NCBI RefSeq assembly: GCF_963678635.1 | Contig: NC_087069.1 | Span: forward strand, 56,329,452-56,393,451 | Direction: 5' to 3' | From: Symsagittifera roscoffensis | Taxonomy: Eukaryota; Xenacoelomorpha; Acoela; Convolutidae | Length of the DNA: 64,000 bases | Shown: positions 52,850 to 64,000 of the stretch, piece after piece | How positions within the stretch are numbered: position 1 is the stretch's first letter | Layout: each line of letters begins with the position of its first letter | The notes under the pieces: model-generated | What the model saw: only the letters and a program-made list of their open reading frames with translations | Databases searched by the model: none | What the model was told of the DNA's origin: nothing | Program-made: the position numbers and the translations under genes

Positions 52850-55664
52850 CTAGGTTAAGAAATCATGGTCTGATCCAAGACTCCTCCAATTGGTCCTTGT
52901 GCCTCGGAAGCACACACTGGAAACACGGAGCACGGCAAAAGACAGCCGGCACTTCACCCAGTTCATAGTTTTACTATAGAGTTTCTCCCACTTGGTAGAT
53001 AATGCTTCTCCTTTTCTCCGAAGGAAACTTATAAATTCAGGAGCAAGCATCCCATCAACAGACACGAAAAGAGGAGTGAAAACATATGTCTTTCCTGACA
53101 CGCGTCTGAATATTTTGTCTTTTTCTCAACCTCTGCTGAGTGCAAAACATTCATGGGGCTTCTCTTCTGATAGGAGATGGCGTCGGTGTCAGAGACACGA
53201 ATATCAAAAGACGCTCCCCCTGTCTAACATAATCTCCACGACAAAATAAATCTGCAATTAAAGCGGGTGTCTCATCTTGCGGGTTGTATTCTCTAATAAC
53301 AGGCTCTCTCTGTACATCCTTCCACACTAAGTCGCCTTCAGTATCCCTTATCTCATTGTGCCGTAAAGTTAGGAGACCACCTTTTTTGCTGGCGAAGGGT
53401 TGGCGAAGGGATCAAGTTTTTGTTGAACCGGACATTTAATGCATCCCGGAACTCCAATTCCGAAAGATCAAAGTTTTCTGCAGCAATCGGTAACGCTGTC
53501 AGCCAGGCAGACAAGCTTCCTTCATTCATTCGTTTTACTGCGCGAACTTGGTCTGCTGGTAGCTCATTCAATAACTCCACAACAACTCTTCATGTTTTTC
53601 TTCCATTATTCGATGATATTTTTTTCCGCGATCGAGACATTTTCTTTCTCTGGTCTTCATGGGAAAAAACGTGCTGATCAACAATAGCATCATAAAAAAT
53701 CGTAACTGCTTCCCGTGACATGTTGTAAGACTCATCAGCGAAACTGGTTGGGTTATACACTCCAAGACCACCCTTTCTTGCTGGCAAACAAAAGAGACGT
53801 CTCTACATCGATGAAATCGACGAAGTTCCAAGTATCGCAGGTAAGAATTTCTCCATCAGAAGTTTCTCTAGCCGTTAAAAAAGCTCAGTCCTGATAAAGC
53901 ACACTGTGGTTCTGTTTTTGTCACAAAAGAAAGTTTCTCAATTTTGTCTACCCATTCAAGTTCTTTCTTTTTCAGGTAGATGTCCTTCTCGTTTCCGTCT
54001 CCAATGAAACCGCTCAAAAACCTCTTCCCTTCCACTATAGTAATCGAGTGCTTGTCAAAGATTTGATGCGCTTCTTCAGAATACTGTTTATCGACAACCA
54101 GAAAACTTTCGGAAGGCTCTGGAAAGTAACCGAAGGCGGGAACTTCCTCAATCAAGTTTTTGAGCCATATCTCCATTTTCTTGAGTTTGCTGTGGCCGCA
54201 GAATCATCAGCATACCAACTTTGTAACACATTGTTCGGATCCTTTAACTTCCGAATCAGGGGAAGAAGTGAAACACCATAGAAGAACATTGCCAGTGGGT
54301 CTCCCTGTGCGGTTCCTTTTTTACTGTATATCACTTCATCGGCGCCAGCAACGAAAAGCGACGCGAAGCCTCTGTAAGTATTGAAGAGAAATTTAGAACA
54401 ACTAGGCCAAAATATTTGAACATTCCATTACGTTGTTTCACGATTGAGCGAGTTGAAAGCATTTGATGCATCCATCAACAGCATGCCACAGCCATCTTTC
54501 TTGTTGTCATCAAAAACATCAGAGAGCGCATGAATTGCACCTTCAACGCCAGCTTTCAGCCCACAAGCTAATTGATCAGTCGAACATGTTTCTTCAAGTT
54601 CAATTTTTGCGAACTCAGCCACACTTTTGCTAATTATTCTCCGTAGACAATCGCCTATGCCAATAGGTCGCACGCCAGGACATTTATCAAGCGCAATCAA
54701 TCTTCCCGAAACCAGTGCTCGCACTTTCGACCATGGTAAGATTTGATTGCACATTTTTGTGGCGAGAGTTGCAACTTCGTCTCTCAAGTGTGAGCTCTGA
54801 GCCCCATGACGTAATAAAACCGTCTGCCAATGCTCAAAATCTGTTCCCGAAGCTTAATGAAGCAAACACTTTCGAGACACGTCTGTTGTCCAAATTATCT
54901 TGATTTATTTGTTTCTTTTTGCCACATCTCACTGCTTCCGCCAACAACCTGTCAAATTTGTTTTCCTTCCATTATTCAATGCGCTGTCCAATAAGTGTTC
55001 GAATGTCTTTTGATGCTTTGATCAATAGATCTCTTTGTAACAAAACACGACTCATCACCAGAACTCTTTCTGAAGTGGAATCAGCAGTGGTAGAGAGACG
55101 CTTCAATTCATGTGTCAGGAAGTCCACCTACTTCCTACCAATGTTACCATTAGGCAAAGTATTTAGTCTTTTTGGCAGCCGTACGCTTTTCACCTTTCTT
55201 TCAGTCCAAATCGAAAGATCAAGACAAGTTGATTTGTCTAGTGACGCACCGAATGCTTCCATCATTATGTTTTTGTCACGGCTTTCAAGATTCGGATCCG
55301 TTTCTTGTAGCACATCTTCCATTTGCAGGTCTTGTATGGCTTGAGTTAATCCTGTGCGGCCATTGCTTGTCGTTGTAACATTAATGCGGTCATTGTTATC
55401 TTGTGATATTAATAAGTCTTCCACTTCAAACCCGCTGGTATTGGAAACACTGAGTTGCGAATTATACCCCAGATAACTAGGCGGTTTGATAATTCTCTGA
55501 GTCCGCCTCATGAAATCACGAGCGTTCCCCGAACCAAACTCGAACTCTTCCCGAGCACGTGCCACTCTGCTCCAGAAACGAGCTCCTCTCCAAACTCGAG
55601 TTCCAAGCACCGGCTCTGCATCCAACACGAGCACCAATCCACAAATAAGCTGTACTCCGAACAC
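52850..55664 (-). pseudogene. Retroelement with reverse transcriptase, longer copy
   Basis: Order on the minus strand: N-terminal region (55128-55664); RT fingers with LIALDKCPGVRPIGIGDCLR and motif A LLMDASNAFNSLNR (54428-54787); motif B GTAQGDPLAMFFYG and motif C WYADDSAA (54152-54334); thumb (53868-54176); ARKGGLGVYNP (53590-53787); LPADQVRAVKR and FRDALNVRF (53353-53580); and the C-terminal block with APEF...CRLSFAVLR (52850-53101). It has multiple frameshifts. The Cys/His and nuclease-like region between 53101 and 53400 is only partly readable. It is homologous to the plus-strand copy at 51194-52425. Confidence 0.82.
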
Positions 55665-56500
55665 GTGCTCTGTTCCAAACTCACCAGCTCAGCTCCAAAC
55701 ACGAGCTCTGATCCAAATACGAGCACTGCTTGACATAAAATGTCCTCTCAGTTGTCGATGTTGCAGTGGTTGTTATTTTTTTTTCTTGTTTAACAAGACA
55801 CGTTCAAAACAATCACAATATTTAGCAAAAAAATAGATATTTTCAATTATTTTTAAATTGCTTTTTCTTTTCGAAATTATGTAACAATAAATTTATTTCA
55901 AAAATCTGTTCTTGAAATTCACATAGAAAGAGTAAAATTGTTCAAATTCATCATCTGCCTTGAGAAATTTGATAAATCGTCTTCATCACCAGATATGCTA
56001 TTCTGCAATTCAAATTGGAAAAACTATTTCGTCGTCCCTCGCATAAGTTTCCATGGAAAAAACCACATGTTCATAAGTTATTGTACGCTCAATTTTTTTA
56101 ATCTCTGTAACTAGGAAACAACATTGGTCTGACAAAGTTTTATTTGAATTTCCGAATAATCCAGAAAACTCACAACGTCAAGTTCATAATTCCAGCAATA
56201 CTCAGCTCCGATTTTAATTATTTCGGCGCAAGCTAGTCACAAGAACCGGTAATGTCCTTGAGACAAATTACTCTTTTTGGTGGTCAGCCTCAATCAAGGC
56301 TGGACTGAATTAGAACCAAAAAACAGTTAAAAAAGGTCAAGTGGGGCTATAGCTCCTCGAGTTTACTGTATTAGGGTCTGCTTATGGGGGATTCGAACCC
56401 GCGCCAACTGGCAAGTCTGTATACATTTGGAGTAGTAGGTCGCTCGTCCAACTGTGCTTGTTTTGTCTGTATTTATGCTCTAGTTACATTTGGTTGCAAC
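55665..56500. other. Non-coding; tRNA-like segment in the 3' LTR/flank of BEL/Pao
   Basis: On the minus strand, positions about 56455-56370 read CAGTTGGACGAGCGACC (A-box-like), CTCCAAA, then GCGGGTTCGAATCCCCC (a clear T-arm/B-box). The anticodon stem is weak and no acceptor stem closes, so this is a tRNA-derived SINE or pseudo-tRNA. Positions 55508-55735 are a degenerate GAGCTC/CCAAACACGAGC-type minisatellite. Confidence 0.45.
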
Positions 56501-56641
56501 ATCCTCACCCCTTGAAGAAGGAAGAACCGGAGCGAGCTTAACGGTCGGCCGAGTGACTTCACGGGTTGCAGTCTTAACAAGAGCGGATCGGGCGCAACCG
56601 TCCTGTCCGTAGTTTAGCTTGACGAATCGGGCGAGGGGGTA

Positions 56642-57523
56642 CTACCAACGCAGAATATCGGGCTCAATCACCCATACGAGATCGCCTGTCTTGAGAGTGA
56701 AGTCAGATTGAGTGTGCCACTTGACACGCTTATTCACTGAGGGAACATATTCTCGAAGCCAAGGAGACCAAAATGCGTTAGCATACGACAGCGCTCGCAC
56801 GTACCTTTTCTTGTGGTCGAAGTACTCCCCAGGTAAAAGCGAAGGTAAGCTTTTGGCATGTTGTCCGAGCAAAAATTGGGTTGGGGTTAACGCTTCTAAC
56901 TCACGTGAATCAGTACTAACGGGAGTGATTGGCCTCAAATTCAAAGCCTGCTCAACTAAGCAGAGTGTTGCGCCTAACACCTCTTCAGTAACTCGTCTAC
57001 TGCCTAGTATATCATAAAGCACGCGCTGCACACTTCGGACGAGGCGCTCCCAGGAGCCGCCAAGATCGGGTGCGCTTGGCGGGTTAAGTTTCCAAGCAAC
57101 ACCTTTGTGTGCAAAAATGGTCGGAGCCATGCCAATCCAACTCTTGAGTTAGGCGAGTAGTTCTTTTTCGGCACCAACGAAGTTCGTGCCGTTATCCGAC
57201 CAGATTTTGTTTGGTGTACCACGGCTCGCAATAAACCGCTCAAGGCCCATGACACAAGAGCTAGTGACCAGAGATGGTACATTCCCAAGGTGTACAGGCC
57301 TGGCGGTGAGGCAATTGAAAAGAAATCCCCATCTTTTTTCAGTGCTTCTGCGAATCGAAACGTAAAGCGGACCAAAGTAATCAACACTCGTATGATTAAA
57401 GGGTGGTTTCCTATAGCCGCGACATTCGACAGGTAAACCGGACATAATTAGCTGGATTGTCTTTGCTTTGCGTTTACGGCACGTTACACATTGATTTTCG
57501 ATAGACTGAAGTAGTCGACACAT
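56642..57523 (-). pseudogene. BEL/Pao integrase
   Basis: The zinc-binding CVTCRKRK segment is followed by VDYFGPLYV (first catalytic Asp), KIWSDNGTNFVGAEKEL (second Asp) and, after a frame change near 57120, PPSAPDLGGSWERLV with the catalytic Glu and the C-terminal LKTGDLVWV tail. Lesions near 57120-57150 split the gene. Confidence 0.85.
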
Positions 57524-58033
57524 CCAAGTATTTTATATTTTATTTTTGAAACGGAGCGCATGTAATCTAAACCTAGATGAAAATGCTTTTGGTGGAAGTT
57601 GCGGGCCAACAAGCGAATTAGAGTTTGTAGGGTGTCGAGTGATATTGGGTTCTTAGTAACAAACTCGGTATTCACTAAGCGAACGATCCGGCCGGTGGAA
57701 AGAATGATACCAGCGATACCGATAAATAGAGAGTATGAGGCAGTTTTACTACTATTCTTAATATGTTTACCAGCGGTGAGTGTTTTCAGCCCAAAGAGGA
57801 AGGATTTATCTGAGCAAGATGAATTAGTTTGTTTTCTGCAATATTAAGTTAAGTGGGGTCGTTGATCCGTAAGTCGTTACCGCGAAAACAATTATGTGGA
57901 GGCAGCATCCTCAACATAAAGGCGATAATTCTTTCATATCTCGTAAAGCAACTAAGCCTTTTTCCAATTGAACCCGTGTTCGGTATGTTTGATGAATGTG
58001 ACATCGGTGACGAAGGAGAGATGATGTCTCCAA

Positions 58034-59852
58034 TCAATTATCGACATCACAAGAAGGAACCTTCAAACAAATTTTATTGATCACATGTTCGTCGGGTATA
58101 AACGGCCAATCAGTAGTCCTGAGAAAGCTCGGACCAATTACCCAGCTGCTATCCTTGAGAGCTTCCGAAGAAATCCCCCGCGTACCAGTATCAGCTGGAT
58201 TATCGCAGCTCATCAATAGTGGTCGATTCGAGGATCTCGACGACATGGTTTAGCGACGAGTACAAGTAATTTGTCACTGGAATTAAGCCACTGCAAAAGT
58301 GTAGTACTATCTGTCCACATGTATACATGATTAATTTTACAGGTAAGTGCTTTCAGTATATCATCTTTCAGTCCTGTGGCGAGTAGAGCAGCTTGAAGCT
58401 CTAGCTTCAGTATAGACAGCGCTTTCATGGGCGCAACGCGAGCTTCATCAAAGATGAAGGATATTTTAGTTTTGTGCGAACTCGATAGTCGCGCACGCAA
58501 AAATCCAATCGCACAGAAAACGTCCTGCGAGCTATCACCGAACATGTGGAGCTCAATTTGATCCACAGATTCAGTGAAGTAACAGCGGAAAATAGTCAAT
58601 TGCCCTAAGAGAGGGAGACCGGAGTAACACTCGAAAAAAAAAATTCTTTTGTCTTTTGGCACTTTGTCGTCTCCACTTTGGCCACTGAATTTCCAAACAT
58701 CTTTGAGCAAAAGACGGGCCCTAACTGTGTATGGAGCTACTAACCCAACAGTTTCAAACACAGAAGACGGTTCGGTGAGTTTTTGCCTGATCGAGAGGAC
58801 GATCCATGCCTCTGCTAACAATCAATGTGTCTTTCACATGGCCCCACTCAAGACCTAATACATGTGATGAAAGTTCGGCACCGTTACGTACTTCTTTGAT
58901 GGGTGAAGACGAGGTTTCGCAATCTTTGGATTTCATGTCTAAAGTAATTTGATCAGCGTTACTAACAAATTTAGCCAAAAGAAATCATCCCAACTTAAGT
59001 CATGAAACCAAATCATGGCTAAATTAAACTGCATAAAAGTAATCGTTCATGCAAAATTTTTCCTTTATGGCCGAGGCGGCCTCAGGGTATGTGGACATTT
59101 TATCAGTTGCTCTTTTTCGCAACGCGAAATTGGAGCATGTAGGCAAATTTGGTGCGACGAATATATGGCGAAAATACTGGTGAACTACATCATTGGAAGT
59201 GGTATCCTCGCGCCACCAAAAACGGAGCGAAATTTGATCGCGGGCGAGGACTCCTACTTTGTAGAACATACCCTCTATATCCGCGGAGACGGCGTTCTTG
59301 TGTTGACGGAATCGCAAAAAGTACAAAAATTTAATCCGGACCCACCAATAAGGACCTATTTAAAGATGGGCCGTGAAACTTAGAAGCCCCATTAAGGACT
59401 CGGCGCACCTTACCCGGCTTGTTCGGATTTAAGACGGGGTGGCGCGGAAGATACCACTGGCGATCGGAACCCTTACGTGGATCATGCGGTTCGACAGTAA
59501 CGACATAGCCTTTCCCAATGTCCTCGCTAATTGTGTCTGCGTATCTTTCGCGCAAATCGTGGTCTTTACTTAGCCTTCTCTTCAAGGTTTTAAATTGGGC
59601 GAGTTACGGTAATAATAGTTCGGTGGACTGATAGTACTGTCAATCCAAAGCATAGTATCTTTCGCCTTTGTGAACGATTTCAGAATTAAAGATGTACGAA
59701 GCATGTTTATCCGGGGCGGAACAGGCACCGACTTGTTTGAAAGCACCATAAGATTCCAACTCGTACCAAGATTTTATCTGGTCAGTCAAAGAAGAAGAAT
59801 CTTCAACAAAACACTTGAAACACGAAGAAGTAGAACCATTGGACGGCGGCAA
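58034..59852 (-). pseudogene. BEL/Pao reverse transcriptase and RNase H
   Basis: Pol N-terminal linker (59640-59852); RT with WYLPRHPV and NPNKPGKVRRVLNGASKF (59331-59585); motif A VSADIEGMF and a catalytic-loop region altered to MNDYF (59024-59326); connection VLGLEWG (58754-58978); and RNase H with MFGDSSQDVFCAI, SILKLELQAALL and MWTDSTTLLQWL (58213-58821), then NPADTGTRGI (58034-58246). Frames change several times. The altered catalytic loop confirms inactivity. Confidence 0.85.
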
Positions 59853-60449
59853 CGGACATATTACGACTCAACCTATCGGTAGGCGAGCGGAACACGGTGA
59901 GTTATTATAATCTCACAAGATGAACTTCATGTGTCTAACGGCGTGGTAGTAGTCTTGTCCTAGAGTAACTTCAATGTCCTCATAAGTATATTGAGTGGGC
60001 TTAATAGGTGCTAATTATGGATATTTTTTCTGCAAATCAGCAAAATTGATCAATTCGGAACCAATCCTCCAATCCTAAGTTTGTCTTCAACGTATGCACA
60101 CAGAGGTAATACGAAATCACTAATATTCGGCTCGGAGGAACCTGTAAACTTGACCCTCTGAGTCTCAACAACGGTGGTTGTGTTGAAGCCACTAATTGAC
60201 AAGCTAACGGGCTCCCCTACTAGGCCGAGACGGTTAACGAGTGACGCAGATATTACCGGAAACCCAAGAGTACCTAGAATGGCGCCTGAGTCGATGCACT
60301 ATCACAAAGAACCAACGTCAGGAGACTGGTTACATCCGAGGACACACCACGTGTTGCAATCAAAAACAACCCTTTAGACGGTTCAAGGTCATGTACATCA
60401 CTAATAGCGACGTGATATTCTCCTCGGACTTGTTTGCTCCATTCTTATT

Positions 60450-61214
60450 TCAGTCATTCGAATTTTCCTTCCGAGGAAATATTTTATCGGCTCCATGGAG
60501 CCACACAATATGTTCAGCATTCTTTTCCTTAAAAACCACACAATTCCACAATGCTTGAATACCCTTACACATAACGCACGGCGGAAACTTAGACTTATTT
60601 TGTGCTTTACTAGTTACCTTGATATTGGTTGCAAAAATTTTAGTTGTTTTTGGCTTAACTGTTTCCTCTTTTTTTGCCTTAGAGTTAAGTACACGATATC
60701 TTTCAAGCCCCTCGGCTTTTCTTTTCAACCATTTATTAAAATCTAAGATTGCCGGGTGCTGCCAATTATGCATGGATCAAGCTTTCTTGAGGTTAGGCGG
60801 AAGTTTACTAACAGCTTGGCTTAACATGTTAACACTCTTCAGCTCATCGTATAATGACAATGCTTTCAAAACTGCTACGAGGCCAGATATGTGCGTCCTA
60901 AGTGGAGGAAAAGTATTCCACTTATCAAGATGCGCACCAACAAAAGCGTGTGTTTGCCCAAGATTCCGTTGCAAGGTGGCCAATGCATCCATGTATATAA
61001 CGCCACTATAACTGAACTCCGCAATTGCATTTTTTTCTTTACCTGTGATGAGTGTTTTAAGTATCAAGATGAGTGTCGATTTCGTATCATCTGTGAGAAC
61101 AGCGGAATTGCCGTGAAACTGGGCTAACTTCCATTCAGGAAGATAAGCTTTGCGGCTATGAATTATTAATTCCGCCAACTCACGAGCGGGGAGAGAGGTC
61201 GATCCGATGAACAA
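60450..61214 (-). pseudogene. BEL/Pao Gag
   Basis: Two adjacent frames hold a helical capsid-like part (60777-61214) and a Lys-rich part with the knuckle CVMCKGIQALWNCVVF (60450-60773), in which the His of the usual C-C-H-C is Trp. Between 59853 and 60449 the protease is not readable. Confidence 0.65.
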
Positions 61215-61428
61215 CCTTGGTTCGGGTTAGCGGAAGACGTTGCGTAGTATTTGTTGACTGGCTGATAGCCAGTATTAGTATAATTGACAAAATGCGGAAC
61301 ATGTTGAGGATTACCTGGCGGATTAATAAAATACACAGTCCCACCACTAGTATACTGTAGCCGGAACAGAACCGAGGATATGGAGGAAAGTTTAGTTCAA
61401 CAGGTATTCTCGCTCTGAACGTCGTCAA

Positions 61429-64000
61429 AACCTTTATCTCTAAGCGTAAGGACCAGATACTAATTGAGAAGTAGAAAGAGCTTCACCAGTCTCCTTCCCT
61501 CGAGTTAAAGACTCTCCTCCTTCTAAGGCGTTATAGCGCTAATCCTAACATCCATAAGACGCGTAAGAAAGCTATAAAAAATAGGCTTCAGGCAGCAGCT
61601 TTGAAACGTCAAGTTCCCCCATCTTGAAAACTAATGCTTATATACTAATGTCATATTTCTGCCTCGTCGTTTCGGTTCTGAGGTAGATCGGTTTCGGGTA
61701 GCTAGCTGATTGACAACATTTCATTCACCGTATTTAACCGTAAATTATTCGTAATTATCAAAAATTTCACGTCAACAAAGAATAACGAACTGACATAAAA
61801 TTCAGTATTCAAAAGCAGAATTCAATGTCATAAAATAGGCAAAATGAAAACATTAAAAGTGTCAACTTTAAAATGCCGCCTGAGCAATTTGTCAATTTTG
61901 TTTTGGTGCTTTAGTTTTTTGGCTTTTTTCAAACACTGTTGTTCGTTCACCAGAAAATTCATTAGTTACGATCTTGATTTTTCTCGCTATGAATTCGAAT
62001 TCTAGCGAGAACAGTTATTTTCAATCAAGCAAATTGCCAGTTTTTGACCGTCTGTTTTTTTTCTTTAGGCAACAAGCATCTCTCAGATGGTATACATAAT
62101 TTTCACAAGGTATTTACTTTAAAGTTGAAATTTGTCTCAAGAAGTGATAAAAAGTAAATAGTCATAAAAGGTCGGGGTTTTAAGAAAAAGCAGACTGTTC
62201 GTATCAGGGCGACGCCCTACATCTACGACTGCCTTTTAACATCTAAGAAGAGGTGATCGGTTGGAAAAGTTCGATTAAAGTTTCAAGGAAACGAAGTTTT
62301 TTCAATCATTTTTTTGTGTTTTTTAACCTTTCCCCCAAACGCTATGTTGAGAAAAAAAACGAGATAATTAGCAGACGGAAAACTAAGAAATAGACCGACC
62401 AGCATACCCTAATTCAATTTGGGACACAATTTCTAATACGGATTAAAACTTGGCTGACAAGGCATTAGCACGAAATCTATCGCGCCGTAATTATCGAAAT
62501 TGGAAAAACAAAAACTGGCACTTTGTAAGCCCCATAGGTTTTTAAAAAATTGATCAATGGTAAAATTTGTACGAACAGCTAGGTAAAAAGCCAATTTGGT
62601 CTTGAGAAAAAACCAACCAGAGCTTAACTACTCCGTCCTTTCTTAGACAGTTGGAACAGCAAGACTGCTTGTGTTGTATGTCAGGCAGAGCCCTGGATGT
62701 TTCCACTGCAGTATAACACCAATCAAAATGTTTTTAGCTAAAATTGGTTTAAAAAATCGAAAAAAAAATATTACCCACTCGCTATATAATGTTTATAGGG
62801 ATAATTTTAGCCTCTAGTATTTAAATGATAAGACCAATTGACCAAACATTATTGGGCGTTAATTACCCCAACTTGGCCAAATTAGCTATTTTTAAACCCC
62901 CCTACTTTTCAAAAAAAAATTATCATAGTGTATTTTTTTCACATTTGAGTTCCGTATTATAATATCTCTTTTATGATTGATACAATTTATCAAAAATGCG
63001 GGACAAATCTGAAAACGAGAAAATTAGTCAAATAAGTCGAAATCTAAACAGAAAACCTAAGACTTTGAAAGGGACAATTACAAAAAGACTGAATCAAAAG
63101 AATACACAGAGCACAAGTACTTCGTAATTTCCTATAAAAATCGGATCATTAAAATTTTTAAAAAAACATTGCATGGGTAAGAAAGAACACACCAAATAAA
63201 ACTTTTATGTAACTTTCTGTGGAACTTGAACTTTTTTGTTTGCTGTGTTTTTTATCTAAAATCATTTTGGGCCTACAAAATCGAACTTTTAGAATCAAAC
63301 AACTACAAAAAAAGTTGAAGCGTTAAGAAATAACTTCAACCCCCTTTTTGGGGCATACTTGAGACAGCAGTTTGTTTTTGAGATGTTTTGTTCTGTTCTC
63401 CAAACTTATGAATGAAAAATTAAACCATGCAATAGAATCTTTTTCAGTTTGGCCACGAGCTAAACTCGATTGGAGAAGTCACCCATATTTTGTAGTAATT
63501 GCTGCTCATGTCCACAAAAACTACTCAAACTTCTGTGGTTCACAACTCAGGAAAAACTCAAGAAGTCCTGAAGTTTCATAAAAATGAAAAAGACAGCAGA
63601 AGAGAACAGACGACATTCATACATACCTGAGAGGAAACATCAGAGAAGCAGAGACAATTGGGATAGGTGATGAGGAGAATGGAAAGGGAGTTAATGTGTG
63701 TGGCCTTACATTTCATGTTTAGAGGCGGAAGTTAAAATCGCCAACCGGCTGATAAACATCACACGCACATACCATGTTAAAAGGGGCGAGAACTGCGTGC
63801 AGGGGTGTGCTTTGTTATCCACTAAAATACATTCATTTTTCATAAACCAATTTACTTTTTTCACTCCACCTAAGCTGATTGTAGAAAGGAAACGGTTGTT
63901 TTTTCTTCCCATTCTTATTTCCTCCTCTGTTTCACACGACAGAGAGAGAGATTACTCTGAAAAGCAAGCGGATTCCAAACTAATGACGACAAAACACAGT
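61429..64000. other. Non-coding, no gene recognised
   Basis: Apart from weak similarity between 50200-50350 and 62640-62720 (CCAAGACTGCTTGTGT and GCAAGACTGCTTGTGT, each followed by a TGGATGT/TGAATGT ... ACTGC), which suggests a dispersed repeat family, nothing is supportable. Short frames near 63372 and 63706 lack motifs. Confidence 0.45.

Larger units (their letters stand above)
56501..61428 (-). mobile_element. Decayed BEL/Pao LTR retrotransposon
   Basis: On the minus strand, gag, reverse transcriptase, RNase H and integrase occur in BEL/Pao order with several frameshifts. A purine tract (CAAGGGGTGAGGA) at about 56514-56502 precedes TGTTGCAACC at 56501, the probable 3' LTR start. I could not find the matching 5' LTR near 61.4 kb. 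Confidence 0.8.

Noticed and set aside
1-64000. CRISPR array or bacterial operon signals
   Set aside because: No regularly spaced identical repeats with unique spacers are present; introns, eukaryotic transposons and LTR elements show a metazoan nuclear genome.

Overview
The window is animal (metazoan) nuclear DNA, AT-rich and dense with transposable elements. It has spliceosomal introns, Tc1/mariner and hAT-type elements, a BEL/Pao retrotransposon and Polinton (Maverick) elements. The exact host cannot be named from sequence; the element mix suggests an invertebrate. The only host protein-coding signal I can support is a glycosyltransferase of family GT14 (core-2 / I-branching beta-1,6-N-acetylglucosaminyltransferase type) on the minus strand. 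It has two paralogous candidate first exons (41473-41874 and 35811-36227) and a downstream exon at 837-983. Everything in between would be a huge first intron packed with mobile DNA.

The main object is a nearly full-length Polinton/Maverick at about 1991-21746, bounded by terminal inverted repeats (TIRs) of about 0.4 kb. A left block on the minus strand carries, from the end inward, an adenain-like protease, a double-jelly-roll major capsid protein, an Arg-rich pX/pVI-like protein, a penton-like minor capsid protein, a retroviral-type integrase, a Pro/Ser-rich 'Y' protein, a small conserved protein, a FtsK/HerA-type packaging ATPase, a membrane protein, two small paralogous proteins, a D-x-E (exonuclease-like) protein, an unknown protein, a putative HUH-motif protein and a PC4-like ssDNA-binding protein. 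A right block on the plus strand carries an unknown NLS-bearing protein and a zinc-finger/protein-primed family B DNA polymerase (PolB) with an intron. The layout is that of a virus-like element: virion morphogenesis genes on one side, replication on the other, with a divergent promoter between (12376-12858). Breaks in PolB, integrase, Y protein and ATPase, plus a fresh 1.1-kb tandem duplication of the PolB tail, show that this copy is recently inactivated or contains sequence errors.

About 26.1-34.8 kb holds a second, much older Polinton. Its capsid and protease remnants are inverted relative to the first element, and it keeps remnants of the HUH-like gene, the PC4-like gene and PolB. Comparing the two copies shows that the HUH/PC4 pair and the PolB intron are old, shared features of this lineage.

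The remainder is other mobile DNA: a Tc1/mariner element (23421-24631), a related 0.7-kb MITE (40499-41224), a hAT-like MITE (43892-44314), a small gag-only LTR element with a 5-bp target duplication (47604-49710), two convergent copies of a retroelement with a reverse transcriptase and a restriction-like nuclease domain (51194-52425 plus strand; 52850-55664 minus strand) and a decayed BEL/Pao element (56501-61428, minus). There are also poly-C/poly-G tracts, (AC)n tracts and dispersed arrays of a CCCCCGTTTACA-like motif. Long stretches with no recognisable gene are noted individually.
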